DNA of 51,000 bases from Micromonospora acroterricola. Its GTDB lineage: Bacteria; Actinomycetota; Actinomycetes; Mycobacteriales; Micromonosporaceae. Where the stretch lies: contig NZ_QGKR01000196.1 of the NCBI RefSeq assembly GCF_003172955.1, positions 1-51,000 of the forward strand, in the 5' to 3' direction. Each line of letters starts with the position of its first letter. Position 1 is the first letter of the stretch. Below, piece after piece: positions 1 through 7,970 of this stretch. A program made the translations under genes and the position numbers. The notes below the pieces were generated by a model. It did not search any database. It was given only the letters and a program-made list of their open reading frames with translations, and was not told the DNA's origin.

Positions 1-153
1 GTCCTCGGTGGCCGACCAGACCGGTCCGACGGTGTGGATCACCCACCGGGCCGGCAGCTCCCCGGCGGTGGTCGCCACCGCCTGTCCGGTGGGCAGGCCC
101 CTGCCGTAGCGCGACGCCCGCAGCGCCCGGCACTCGACCAGGGTGATCTCCAT
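1..153 (-). pseudogene. Macro-domain (ADP-ribose binding) protein, internally deleted; continues beyond the window
   Basis: The minus-strand reading frame starts at the ATG at 153, one base after the stop of the EI24 gene, and is open to the window edge. It reads MEITLV, then jumps straight to ECRALRAS, and continues through GLPTGQAV and WVIHTVGPVW. The second part matches the C-terminal half of bacterial macro domains, which hydrolyse or bind ADP-ribose derivatives. In that family MEITLV is normally followed by QGDIT, then the NAAN and glycine-rich GGGGVDGAIH segments that form the ligand pocket. Those roughly 40-45 residues are absent here while frame is kept. The likely explanation is an in-frame deletion that leaves a non-functional gene. 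The assignment rests on recalled family consensus; the C-terminus is not in view. Confidence 0.65.
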
Positions 154-154
154 G

Positions 155-946
155 TCAGCGCTCCTCGATCGGCTGGCCGAGCGAGCGGCGGGCCAGCAGG
201 GTGGCACCGGCCACCGCCGCCGGCATGACCAGCACGGCGCCGAGCGGGATCAGGAAGCAGAGGAACACCGCCACCCCGAAGCCCAGCGCGGCGGGCCGGT
301 CGGCCTTGAGGATCGACCGGCGCTGCGGCAGCCGCATGCCGCGCCGGTAGAACGGGGCGCCGACCAGCTCCACGGCGAGGAACCAGCCACCCACCGCTGC
401 CCCGATCACCGGGACCACCGTCTGGCCGACCACCGGAACGAAGCCGGCGAGGAAGAGCGGGATGCCGACCAGCGCAGTGAGGGCCACCAGCCGTACGGAG
501 TCGGCGAGGCTGCGGCGCAGCGACGACCAGAAGGGCACCTCCACCGAACCCGGCGTGCCGCCGTACCGTTCCTCCACCCGCTCGGAGATCTTCTCGTAGA
601 ACGGGTCGCCGATGACCAGGGTGACGGCGGTGAAGCTGACCACGGCGAGCAGGCCACCGAGGCCCAGGAAGGCCAGCCCGGCGATCACCCGGAGCACATT
701 GCGGGCGGTGGTCGACCAGTCGTCGGCGAACGGGGTGACCAGGGCGGCGATGTCGTCCACGAAGTACACCAGGGTCGCGAACGCGGCCACGAAGAGCACA
801 CCGGAGATCAACGCCGGCACGATGCCGAACAGCATCAGCTTCGGGCTGCGGACGTAGAGGCCGAGCCCACGCAGGAGCAGCCCGGCTCCCGCGAAGAAGC
901 GTCCGACGGCCCCGGTGACCGGGTTGGCGATTCTGCTGGCGTCCAC
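155..946 (-). CDS. EI24-domain (CysZ-like) integral membrane protein
   Basis: A 263-residue protein beginning at GTG 946. After a short N-terminal helix (ANPVTGAVGRFFAGAGLLLRG) there are four to five long hydrophobic segments near residues 35-60, 85-115, 150-185 and 225-255. The pattern and the GDPFYEKISERVEERYGG segment fit the EI24/CysZ family, whose characterised members include sulfate-related membrane proteins; the substrate here is unknown. The start has no clear ribosome site, but TAGGCT (minus strand, 955-960) lies 8 nt upstream, so a leaderless transcript is possible. The macro-domain remnant follows one base after the stop, so the two were probably cotranscribed. Confidence 0.8.
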   Translation of the reverse strand: MDASRIANPVTGAVGRFFAGAGLLLRGLGLYVRSPKLMLFGIVPALISGVLFVAAFATLVYFVDDIAALVTPFADDWSTTARNVLRVIAGLAFLGLGGLLAVVSFTAVTLVIGDPFYEKISERVEERYGGTPGSVEVPFWSSLRRSLADSVRLVALTALVGIPLFLAGFVPVVGQTVVPVIGAAVGGWFLAVELVGAPFYRRGMRLPQRRSILKADRPAALGFGVAVFLCFLIPLGAVLVMPAAVAGATLLARRSLGQPIEER

Positions 947-1156
947 GATCGAGCAGCCTAGCGATCAGTGGGAACGGCCGCCGGGCGGCGCGTAGACGCA
1001 GCGCGTCGACAGGGATCCGTCCCTTGCACATCAACCGGTTGGTGGATCGCCGGGGTCAGCCGCTGCCACGAAAGGTCATCAACGGCTGGTCGATCCGCGG
1101 CCGAGCAGCAGCCACCAGGCTGAAGAGGTACGGATGCAACGGCGGAAGGCGGCACG

Positions 1157-2065
1157 ATGCCGGTCATTGAGGTGACCAACCTGCACAAGCGGTACGGCGA
1201 CCTGGTGGCCGTGGCCGACGTGTCGTTCACGGTCGAGGCCGGCGAGATCTTCGGGGTCCTCGGCCCGAACGGCGCCGGCAAGACCACCACCGTGGAGTGT
1301 GCCGCCGGGCTCCGCGTCCCGGACGGGGGCGGGGTGTCGGTCCTCGGGCTCGACCCCCGCCGGGACGCGGCCCAGCTCCGCCAGCGGGTCGGTGTGCAGC
1401 TCCAGGAGAGCCAACTGCCGGACCAGCTGCGGGTCTCCGAGGCGCTGGAGCTGTACGCCTCGTTCTACCGCGACCCGGCTGACCCGGCGGACCTGATCGA
1501 CAGGTTGGGTCTGGGCGACAAGCGGAACACCGCGTACAAGAAGCTCTCCGGCGGTCAGAAGCAGCGACTGTCGATCGCGCTGGCGCTGGTCGGCAACCCG
1601 AGCGTCGCGATCCTGGACGAGCTGACGACCGGGCTGGACCCGCAGTCCCGGCGGGACACCTGGGCCCTCATCGAACAGATCCGGCACAGCGGCGTGACCA
1701 TCGTGCTGGTCACCCACTTCATGGAGGAGGCCGAGCGGCTCTGCGACCGGGTCGCGGTGATCGACCGGGGACGGGTCGTCGCACTGGACAGCCCGGCCGG
1801 CCTGGTGTCGACGGTGCTTCCGGAGCAGCGGGTCCGGTTCCGGCCGTCCGCACCGGTGGACGACCGGCTCTTCACGGACCTGCCCGAGGTGACCGCCGTA
1901 CAGCGCACCGGCAGCCAGGTGGTGGTGACCGGCACCGGTGATGTGTTGCACGCGGTCACCTCGGTGCTCGCCCGCACCCAGATCATCGTCGCCGACCTGC
2001 GGCTGGAGCAGTCCACCCTCGACGACGCGTTCGTCGAGCTGACCGGGCACCGGCCCGCCGAGTGA
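1157..2065 (+). CDS. ABC transporter ATP-binding protein (drug-export/CcmA type)
   Basis: A 302-residue ATPase that would power export through the permease encoded next. Walker A GPNGAGKTT is at residues 36-44, the signature LSGGQKQR near 129-136, Walker B VAILDE near 150-155 followed by the D-loop TTGLDP, and the switch histidine in VTHFMEEAERLCDRV near 185. The C-terminal 80 residues carry the DrrA/CcmA-type accessory region. The start ATG has GAAGGCGG upstream. The stop overlaps a possible GTG of the permease frame, so translation is probably coupled. The next two genes are a histidine kinase and response regulator, a common arrangement in actinobacterial exporters of antibiotics or lipids. 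The substrate cannot be read from sequence. Confidence 0.93.
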   Translation: MPVIEVTNLHKRYGDLVAVADVSFTVEAGEIFGVLGPNGAGKTTTVECAAGLRVPDGGGVSVLGLDPRRDAAQLRQRVGVQLQESQLPDQLRVSEALELYASFYRDPADPADLIDRLGLGDKRNTAYKKLSGGQKQRLSIALALVGNPSVAILDELTTGLDPQSRRDTWALIEQIRHSGVTIVLVTHFMEEAERLCDRVAVIDRGRVVALDSPAGLVSTVLPEQRVRFRPSAPVDDRLFTDLPEVTAVQRTGSQVVVTGTGDVLHAVTSVLARTQIIVADLRLEQSTLDDAFVELTGHRPAE

Positions 2066-2076
2066 GGGAGAGCGAC

Positions 2077-2811
2077 ATGCACGCCTTCGGGCAGATCCTC
2101 AAGATCGAGACGCGGCTCTTCCTGCGGGACTTCGGCTCGCCGCTGACGACCGTCGCGTTGCCGCTCGCGCTGCTGCTGGTGTTCGGGCTGATCCCGGCGG
2201 GGCGCCAGCCGGAGGCGCAGTTCGGCGACCTGTCCTTCATCCAGTACTTCGCCCCCTCGTTGCTCGTGATCACGCTCGCCATGTCGGCGGTGAACATCCT
2301 GCCCACGGTGCTGGCCACCTACCGGGAACGGGGGGTGCTGCGCCGGCTGGCCACCACCCCGGCCAGCCCGGCCGCGCTGCTGGCCGCCCAACTGGTCCTC
2401 TCGCTCGCCACGATCCTGGTCAGCGCCGTACTGCTCATCGGGGTCGGCCGGTTGGCGTTCGACGTACCGCTGCCCCGGCGTCCGCTGGGCTTCACGCTGG
2501 CCCTCGTCCTCGGTACGGCGGCCCTGCTGGCCCTGGGCCTGCTGGTGGCGGCGGTGGCGCGGACTGCCAAGTCTGCGCAGGCGCTGGCCGTGCCGCTGTT
2601 CATGGCGGTCATGTTCTTCGGCGGCGTCTACGTGCCCCGGTTCCTCCTGCCGGACTTCCTGGTCCGGATCGGCGACTACACGCCACCCGGCGTGCAGGCG
2701 CTGCTCGACGCCTGGACCGGGACGTCGCCACACCCGCTGCACCTGGGGATAATGGCGGTGGTCGCGGTGGCCGCCGGCGCGACCGCCGCGAAACTCTTCC
2801 GCTGGGAGTGA
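2077..2811 (+). CDS. ABC-2 type transporter permease
   Basis: A 244-residue membrane protein with six hydrophobic segments (for example PLALLLVFGLIPAG, LLVITLAMSAVNILPTVL, LVLSLATILVSAVLLIGV, FTLALVLGTAALLALGLLVAA, PLFMAVMFFGGVYVP and LGIMAVVAVAAGA). This is the DrrB/ABC-2 layout. The loop TYRERGVLRRLATTPASP is the typical conserved cytoplasmic segment of the family. I chose ATG 2077 over the upstream GTG 2062 because GGGAG lies 6 nt before it. It would form the channel for the ATPase encoded just upstream. The stop is 10 nt before the kinase start, so the four genes 1157-4731 look like one operon. Confidence 0.9.
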   Translation: MHAFGQILKIETRLFLRDFGSPLTTVALPLALLLVFGLIPAGRQPEAQFGDLSFIQYFAPSLLVITLAMSAVNILPTVLATYRERGVLRRLATTPASPAALLAAQLVLSLATILVSAVLLIGVGRLAFDVPLPRRPLGFTLALVLGTAALLALGLLVAAVARTAKSAQALAVPLFMAVMFFGGVYVPRFLLPDFLVRIGDYTPPGVQALLDAWTGTSPHPLHLGIMAVVAVAAGATAAKLFRWE

Positions 2812-2821
2812 GCAACAACTG

Positions 2822-4093
2822 ATGACCAGCACCGCGGAACAGGTCGACCGGCTTGCCGTGTGGGAGGCGCGCGAGGCGAACGTCTACCGGGTCGTGCCGT
2901 TCGTCGGGCTGCTCGTCGGGACCGTGCTGGCACGCTTCGCGCCGGCCCCGGGCAGCCTGCCGTTCCCGCCGACCCTGGCCGTCGCCGTGGCGGCCGGCTG
3001 CTGGGTCGCCTGGTTCATCACTTTGCACCCGCAGTGGATCACCCGGCGTGCGCTGATGGCGGCCTACTACGTCGGGCTCCTCGCCGTCAGCGCCGTGCTG
3101 GTGGTGGCCAGCCCGTGGTATGGCTTCTTCGCCTGGGTCGGCTTCGTGCACGCGTTCCTCGTGCTTCCCGGCCGATGGCGGTTCGCCGGGGTGGCCGTGA
3201 CCGGCGTACTGGTCGCCACCGCGCAGAGCGCGGGCCCACCCACCTCGGCGGCGCACTGGCTGCTCTGGTCAGTGCTCGTGCTGTTCAACGCCGGGGCGGC
3301 CGGCGCGGTGAGCTGGTTCGGCACCATCACCGAGCGACAGAACGCCAATCGCAAACTCCTGGTGGAGGAGCTGGCCGGGGCGAACCGGAAGCTCGCCGAC
3401 GCGGCCCGGGAGAACGTGGGACTACACGCCCAACTGCTCACCCAGGCCAGGGAGGCCGGCGTGCTGGACGAGCGCCAGCGGATGGCCCGGGAGATCCACG
3501 ACACCCTGGCCCAGGGGTTGACCGGCATCATCACCCAACTGGAGGCGGCCGAGCAGACCCGCGACCGCTCCGCCGACTGGCGTCGGCACGTGGACAACGC
3601 CCTCGCCCTGGCCCGGGAGAGCCTCACCGAGGCCCGTCGCTCGGTACGGGCGATCCGCCCGGAGCCGCTGGAGACGGCCCGCCTGCCGGACGCCCTCGCC
3701 GAACTGGGCGGGCGCTGGTCGGCCCTCAACGGGGTGCGCGCCGAGGTCGCCACCACCGGCACGCCTCGCCCGCTGCACCCGGAGGTCGAGGTGACCCTGC
3801 TGCGGGCCGCACAGGAGGCGCTGGCCAACGTGGCCCGGCATGCCGCCGCGTCGCGGGTCGGGCTGACTCTGTCGTACATGGAGGACATGGTCACCCTGGA
3901 CGTCCGTGACGACGGGACGGGATTCGACGTCATCAACCAGCCGACGCCCCGGCAGCCGGGCGGCGGGTACGGGCTCACCGCCATGCGGCAGCGGGTGGCC
4001 CGGGTCGGCGGCGAGTTGGCCGTCGAGTCCGAGCCGGGCGTCGGCACCGCCATCTCGGCCTCCGTGCCCGCCCTGGCCGGGAGTGCCGGATGA
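2822..4093 (+). CDS. Sensor histidine kinase, NarL/DesK type
   Basis: A 423-residue membrane kinase. Residues about 20-165 hold four to five hydrophobic helices as the sensor region, followed by a coiled linker rich in E, A and N. The dimerisation/phosphoacceptor domain (HisKA_3) has ERQRMAREIHDTLAQGLTG with the acceptor His at 226. The ATPase domain shows DDGTGFD near 363 and GGYGLTAMRQRVARVGG near 381. It would autophosphorylate and pass phosphate to the response regulator whose ATG overlaps its stop (ATGA). Located directly downstream of the ABC genes, it probably senses a membrane or export signal and controls the exporter. The stimulus is unknown. Confidence 0.93.
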   Translation: MTSTAEQVDRLAVWEAREANVYRVVPFVGLLVGTVLARFAPAPGSLPFPPTLAVAVAAGCWVAWFITLHPQWITRRALMAAYYVGLLAVSAVLVVASPWYGFFAWVGFVHAFLVLPGRWRFAGVAVTGVLVATAQSAGPPTSAAHWLLWSVLVLFNAGAAGAVSWFGTITERQNANRKLLVEELAGANRKLADAARENVGLHAQLLTQAREAGVLDERQRMAREIHDTLAQGLTGIITQLEAAEQTRDRSADWRRHVDNALALARESLTEARRSVRAIRPEPLETARLPDALAELGGRWSALNGVRAEVATTGTPRPLHPEVEVTLLRAAQEALANVARHAAASRVGLTLSYMEDMVTLDVRDDGTGFDVINQPTPRQPGGGYGLTAMRQRVARVGGELAVESEPGVGTAISASVPALAGSAG

Positions 4094-4731
4094 CCGGACC
4101 GGTCCGGCTGCTGATCGTCGACGACCATCCGGTGGTGCGGGACGGGCTGCGCGGCATGTTCACCGGCGATCCCGGGTTCGAGGTGGTCGGCGAGGCCGCG
4201 GACGGGGCCGAGGCGCTGGCCCTGGTCGCGACGATGCGTCCCGACGTGGTGCTGATGGACCTGCGGATGCCCGGGATGGACGGGGTGACCGCCATCGGAC
4301 GGTTGGCCCGCTCCGGCAGCTCCCCCCGGGTGCTGGTGCTCACCACGTACGACACGGACGCGGACGTGCTACCGGCCATCGAGGCGGGCGCGACCGGCTA
4401 CCTGCTCAAGGACGCGCCCCGCGAGGACCTGGTCCGGGCGGTACAGGCCGCCGCCCGAGGAGAGTCGGTGCTCGCGCCGAGCGTCGCCGGCCGGCTGATG
4501 GGACGGCTGCGCGCGCCGGCCGAGGAGCCGCTCAGCCAACGCGAACTGGAGGTGCTCACGCTGGTGGCCCGGGGTGCCTCGAACCGGGACGCGGCGGCCC
4601 GGCTGTTCATCAGCGAAGCCACCGTCAAAACACACCTGCTGCACGTGTACGCCAAGCTCGGGGTCAACGACCGAGCTGCGGCGGTGGCCACCGCGTACGA
4701 CCGGGGGCTGCTCACGCCCGGCGGACGGTGA
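4090..4731 (+). CDS. Response regulator, NarL/LuxR family
   Basis: A 213-residue two-domain regulator. The receiver domain has the acidic pair in LLIVDDHPVV, the phosphoacceptor Asp57 in VVLMDLRMPGMDG, the conserved Thr/Tyr switch in VLTTYDTD, and the Lys of GYLLKD. The C-terminal domain carries a LuxR-type helix-turn-helix: LSQRELEVLTLVARGASNRDAAARL followed by ISEATVKTHLLHVYAKLGV. Its start overlaps the kinase stop, so the pair is translationally coupled and surely cognate. The likely targets are the exporter genes of the same operon, but no operator was identified. Confidence 0.95.
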   Translation: MTGPVRLLIVDDHPVVRDGLRGMFTGDPGFEVVGEAADGAEALALVATMRPDVVLMDLRMPGMDGVTAIGRLARSGSSPRVLVLTTYDTDADVLPAIEAGATGYLLKDAPREDLVRAVQAAARGESVLAPSVAGRLMGRLRAPAEEPLSQRELEVLTLVARGASNRDAAARLFISEATVKTHLLHVYAKLGVNDRAAAVATAYDRGLLTPGGR

Positions 4732-4754
4732 GCCGGACCGGGCAGGATGGGCGG

Positions 4755-5723
4755 ATGCGCGCCTCCCGGTTGATCTCGTTGCTGTTGCTGTTGCAGGCGC
4801 GCGGGTCGATGACGGCGAGTGAGCTGGCGCGGGAGTTGGAGGTCTCCGAGCGGACCGTCTACCGGGACGTGCTGGCGCTCTCCGAGGCCGGGGTGCCGGT
4901 CTACGCCGACCGGGGTCGGGCCGGCGGGTACCGGCTGCTCGGCGGCTACCGGACCCGGCTGACCGGGCTGACCCGGGACGAGGCGGAGGCGCTCTTCCTC
5001 GCCGGCCTGCCCGGCCCGGCCGGCGACATGGGGCTCGCCGACGCGGTCGCCGCTGCCGAGCTCAAGGTGCTCGCGGCGCTGCCTCCCGCACTACGGGACG
5101 CCCCGGCCCGCGCCGGGCAGCGGTTCCACCTGGACGTGCCGGGCTGGTTCCGGGAGACCGGACCGCCGCCGTGGCTGGCGGAGTTGGCCCGGGCGGTCTG
5201 GCGGGACCGCGTCGTGCGGCTGCGCTACCGGCGCGGCGACCGGGAGGTGACCCGCCGGGTCCAGCCGTACGGGCTCGTGCTCAAGAGCGCGGTCTGGTAT
5301 CTGGTCGGCCGGGTCGGCGACGACGCGCGCACCTACCGGGTGGACCGGGTCAGCGGGGTCGAGGTGGGCGAGGAGAGCTTCGACCGGGACGAGGACTTCG
5401 ACCTGGCCGGGTACTGGCGGGAGCAGGCCGGGTCGTTCCTGCGGACCATGCTGCGGGCCGAGGTCGGCGTCCGGTTCAGCCCCGCCGGTCTGCGCCAGCT
5501 CCGACACCTGGTGGACGCCCCCTTCGTGTACGACGAGGTGGTTGCCGCCGCCACCCAGCCCGACGGGCAGGGCTGGGTGGCGGCCCGACTGCCGGTCGAA
5601 TCCGTCACGGTGGCGTACCACCAACTGCTCGGGCTGGGCCCCGAGGTGGAGGTCCTCGATCCGCCGGAGCTGCGGGAAATGTTCGCCGAGGCTGCCGACC
5701 GGTTCGGCGCGCTCTACCGGTAG
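4755..5723 (+). CDS. YafY-like transcriptional regulator with HTH and WYL domains
   Basis: A 322-residue protein. Residues 1-60 form a DeoR/HTH_11-type winged helix (MTASELARELEVSERTVYRD, then RGRAGGYRLLGGYR). The middle carries a WYL domain (VVRLRYRRGDREVTRRVQPYGLVLKSAVWYLVGRV, about residues 155-190) and the C-terminal WCX-like region follows. I chose ATG 4755, preceded by GGATGGG, because homologues begin with MRASRLISLLLLLQ. WYL domains bind small ligands or nucleic acid and modulate the N-terminal HTH. The gene converges on the short-chain dehydrogenase with a 10-nt overlap; such WYL-SDR pairs are common and suggest that it regulates that enzyme. A palindrome at 6637-6660 is a possible target. 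Confidence 0.9.
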   Translation: MRASRLISLLLLLQARGSMTASELARELEVSERTVYRDVLALSEAGVPVYADRGRAGGYRLLGGYRTRLTGLTRDEAEALFLAGLPGPAGDMGLADAVAAAELKVLAALPPALRDAPARAGQRFHLDVPGWFRETGPPPWLAELARAVWRDRVVRLRYRRGDREVTRRVQPYGLVLKSAVWYLVGRVGDDARTYRVDRVSGVEVGEESFDRDEDFDLAGYWREQAGSFLRTMLRAEVGVRFSPAGLRQLRHLVDAPFVYDEVVAAATQPDGQGWVAARLPVESVTVAYHQLLGLGPEVEVLDPPELREMFAEAADRFGALYR

Positions 5724-6628
5724 CCGGTGACGTCGGCCGGCCTGCCGGCGTCGACCACCTCGGTGATGTACCGGAACCCCTCCGGCTGACTGCCGTCGAC
5801 GTCGGTGAACCCGTACACCTTGGACAGCGTGCCGGCGTCGACGGACATGCCGTTCCAGCGGGCCTTCTCCTCGTCGGCGGCGAGCGCGGCCACCGCTCGT
5901 CCGACGAAGACCGGCGTCTCGGAGATGAGGAAGTGGGGGTCGGTGGCCGCCCCGTCGCGCCAGTTCTCCTCGGTCACGCCGAAGTGGTCCAGCATGGCCT
6001 CGGAGCGGATCCAGCCGGGGGTGAGCGCGACGGCCGTGCCGCCGTGCGGCTTCAGCTCGTGCGCCTGGCTGAAGCCGAGCCGGTTGACCGAGGTCTTGGC
6101 CAGGTCGTAGAAGACCGAGAGACGGTAGTTCTCGTCGTTGTACGCCTTGGTGCCGTCGCCCATCTCCACCACCAGGCCGCCGGGCTTGCGGATCAGCAAC
6201 GGCAGCGCGAAGTGGCTGGTGATGATGTGGGTGTCGATGGCCAGCCGCAGGGTGCGGAAGCCGGCGTCGAGCGGCTGCTCCCAGACCGGCTTCTCCCAGG
6301 TGACCAGCGGGTCGCCGCCCCAGATGTCGTTGACCAGCACGTCGAGGCGACCCTGTTCGGCGTCGATGCGGGCGACCAGGTCGCGGACCTGCTCGGGCAC
6401 CAGGTGGTCGACCCGGACCGCGATGCCGGTGCCCCCGGCCGCGGTGACCAGCTCGGCGGTCTCCTCGATGGTCTCCGGCCGGTTCATCTCCGAGCGGCCG
6501 GCCCGGCTGCTGCGGCCGGTGGCGTACACGGTGGCCCCGGCCGCGCCGAGCTGGACGGCGATCTGCCGGCCGGCGCCCCGGGTCGCACCGGCGACGAGCG
6601 CGATCTTTCCTGCGAGCGGTTGTGTCAT
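5714..6628 (-). CDS. Short-chain dehydrogenase/reductase (SDR family)
   Basis: A 304-residue Rossmann-fold oxidoreductase. The cofactor loop is AGATRGAGR (residues 13-21), followed by the basic YATGRSSRAGR segment that suggests NADP(H). The acidic turn is VDHLVPEQV, the structural motif VNDIWGG replaces the usual NNAG, and the catalytic YDLAK has Tyr174 and Lys178. The usual catalytic Ser about 13 residues before the Tyr is not obvious; MGDGTKA is found there, so activity may differ from classical members. It overlaps the WYL regulator end by 10 nt, tail to tail. The substrate cannot be inferred. Confidence 0.9.
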   Translation of the reverse strand: MTQPLAGKIALVAGATRGAGRQIAVQLGAAGATVYATGRSSRAGRSEMNRPETIEETAELVTAAGGTGIAVRVDHLVPEQVRDLVARIDAEQGRLDVLVNDIWGGDPLVTWEKPVWEQPLDAGFRTLRLAIDTHIITSHFALPLLIRKPGGLVVEMGDGTKAYNDENYRLSVFYDLAKTSVNRLGFSQAHELKPHGGTAVALTPGWIRSEAMLDHFGVTEENWRDGAATDPHFLISETPVFVGRAVAALAADEEKARWNGMSVDAGTLSKVYGFTDVDGSQPEGFRYITEVVDAGRPADVTGYR

Positions 6629-6636
6629 ACCTGCGA

Positions 6637-6660
6637 GGCTGTCAGCAATACATGACAGCC
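6637..6660. promoter_or_regulatory. Perfect 8-bp inverted repeat upstream of the SDR gene (candidate operator)
   Basis: GGCTGTCA and TGACAGCC flank an 8-nt centre, ending 9 nt from the SDR start codon. The position is right for a repressor site over the SDR promoter. The neighbouring WYL regulator is the simplest candidate binder, but that is inference. Confidence 0.5.
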
Positions 6661-6737
6661 GCCGTCCGAATTACCGGACGGGCCGGCGAGCGGCGGCGAA
6701 AGTGTCCGCACCGCCCTGCCCGGCCCGATTCCGGGTG

Positions 6738-7187
6738 TCACTGCACGTCGAACTCGTTGCCCTCCGGGTCGGCCATGGTGGTGTGCACGCTGCCGCGATC
6801 GGCGACCTCACCCAGCACGCTCGCACCGAGCCCGGTCAACCGCCGCACCGTCGCCTCCCGCTCCTCCGGGCCGACGTGCAGGTCGATGTGCAGCCGGTTC
6901 TTGACCTGCTTGCTCTCCGGCACCGCCTGGAACAGCAGCCGGCGGCCAAGACCGATGCCGCTGACCGGCTGAACCGGGTCGTCCGGGTGGCGGACCGCCG
7001 CGAGCTGCCGGAAGGCCAGCCGGCCGTCGACCTCGACGTACTCCTCCGGCCCGACCCTGCCGGCCGCGGCCAACTGGTCGATGAGGGCGCTGTTGTCCTC
7101 AAGCTCGTAGTCGAGGGCCGCCGCCCAGAACCGGGCCAGCGCGATCGGCTCCGCGCAGTCGATGACGAGCTTCCATGCCAGGGCCAT
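6738..7187 (-). CDS. VOC (glyoxalase/bleomycin resistance) superfamily protein
   Basis: A 149-residue protein made of two glyoxalase-like halves. The first has VIDCAEPIALARFWAAALDYE, and the second has RLHIDLHVGPEEREATVRRL and ends TTMADPEGNEFDV, the typical closing strand with the Glu metal ligand. I chose ATG 7187 because GGGAGA lies 5 nt upstream; an upstream extension to 7271 has no family similarity. VOC proteins are metal-dependent lyases, dioxygenases or ligand-binding resistance proteins; the exact activity is not visible. The gene is divergent from the CGNR regulator with only 68 nt between starts, so it may share control with it. Confidence 0.85.
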   Translation of the reverse strand: MALAWKLVIDCAEPIALARFWAAALDYELEDNSALIDQLAAAGRVGPEEYVEVDGRLAFRQLAAVRHPDDPVQPVSGIGLGRRLLFQAVPESKQVKNRLHIDLHVGPEEREATVRRLTGLGASVLGEVADRGSVHTTMADPEGNEFDVQ

Positions 7188-7234
7188 CGGGTCTCCCTCA
7201 TCCTCACCGGCGGACCGCGTCGTGCGGCCCCCCG

Positions 7235-7255
7235 GTAACCGTTTATAGTGGTTAC
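7235..7255 (+). promoter_or_regulatory. Leaderless promoter overlapped by the inverted repeat GTAACC-N9-GGTTAC
   Basis: A -10 element TATAGT occupies 7244-7249, and the GTG start of the CGNR gene is 7 nt beyond it, with no ribosome site. This spacing predicts a transcript that begins at the start codon. The perfect repeat arms GTAACC (7235-7240) and GGTTAC (7250-7255) enclose the -10 box, so a bound protein would block initiation. Autoregulation by the CGNR protein is an inference. Confidence 0.6.
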
Positions 7256-7891
7256 GTGACCGACGTCGCAAGCGGAATCCCCCTGGTGTCGCTGCGAGGC
7301 GCCCGTTTTCTCTTCGATCCCGGCGCCCTCTGCCTGGAGTTCCTCACCACCGGCGGGCCCGGCATCGGGGCCCGCTACGAGGCCCTGCACCGCCCGGCGG
7401 ATCTCGCCGACTGGCTGGCGCGGTCACGGCTGCGCCTGGACCCGGCCCAGGTCGACGTCGACCAGACGGACCTGGCCGACGGCCGGCGGATGCGGGACGC
7501 CCTGTGGCGGCTGGTCTGCGCCCGCACCGGCACACGACCGCCGGCCGACACACCCAGCGACTTCGACGCCACGCCCGCCGACCTCGACGCCCTCAACGAG
7601 GCGGCTGCCCATGCGCCGCTGGCTCCTCGGCTGGCCCCCGACGGGACCCGACACTGGGCGCTCCCGGCAACCGGTCGGCAGGTCATCGCCAGCATCGCCC
7701 GGGACGCGGTCGAGCTGCTCAGCGGGCCGTACGCCGACCGGATCCGGGAGTGCGGCGCGCACAACTGCTACCTCGTGTTCGTGGACACCTCACGCCCCGG
7801 ACGACGCCGCTGGTGCAGCATGGAACGCTGCGGCAACCGGCACAAGGTCCGGTCGCTGCGCGCCCGCCGGGACGCCGACCCGGCGGACTGA
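7256..7891 (+). CDS. CGNR zinc-finger regulator with N-terminal ABATE-like domain
   Basis: A 211-residue protein. The N-terminal part (FLFDPGALCLEFLTTGG, then a helical region with LADGRRMRDALWRLVCA) is the ABATE-type sensor region. The C-terminal zinc finger reads RECGAHNCYLVFVD, then RRRWCSMERCGNRHKVR, containing the family name motif CGNR and four Cys. Proteins of this type are thought to bind DNA through the zinc finger. I chose GTG 7256 because it follows the -10 box at leaderless spacing and matches homologue lengths. The VOC gene next door is divergent and may be a target. The gene ends just before a triple 25-bp repeat. Confidence 0.88.
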   Translation: MTDVASGIPLVSLRGARFLFDPGALCLEFLTTGGPGIGARYEALHRPADLADWLARSRLRLDPAQVDVDQTDLADGRRMRDALWRLVCARTGTRPPADTPSDFDATPADLDALNEAAAHAPLAPRLAPDGTRHWALPATGRQVIASIARDAVELLSGPYADRIRECGAHNCYLVFVDTSRPGRRRWCSMERCGNRHKVRSLRARRDADPAD

Positions 7892-7895
7892 ACCG

Positions 7896-7970
7896 GCAGC
7901 GCCGCTCAGTCCGCGAGGCGGCAGCGCCGCTCAGTCCGCGAGGCGGCAGCGCCGCTCAGTCCGCGAGGCG
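7896..7970. repeat. Three perfect tandem copies of a 25-bp unit
   Basis: Copies occupy 7896-7920, 7921-7945 and 7946-7970; the unit starts GCAGCGCCGC and ends GTCCGCGAGGCG. The third copy includes the stop codon (7956-7958) and last four codons of the AlaX fragment, so the array appears to have grown by duplication of that gene end into the space after the CGNR gene. Each unit is GC-rich and partly self-complementary. Confidence 0.95.

Noticed and set aside
3906..4754. Long frame that would extend the WYL regulator upstream across the kinase and response-regulator genes
   Set aside because: It is a shadow of those genes; homologues start at MRASRLISLL, which corresponds to ATG 4755.
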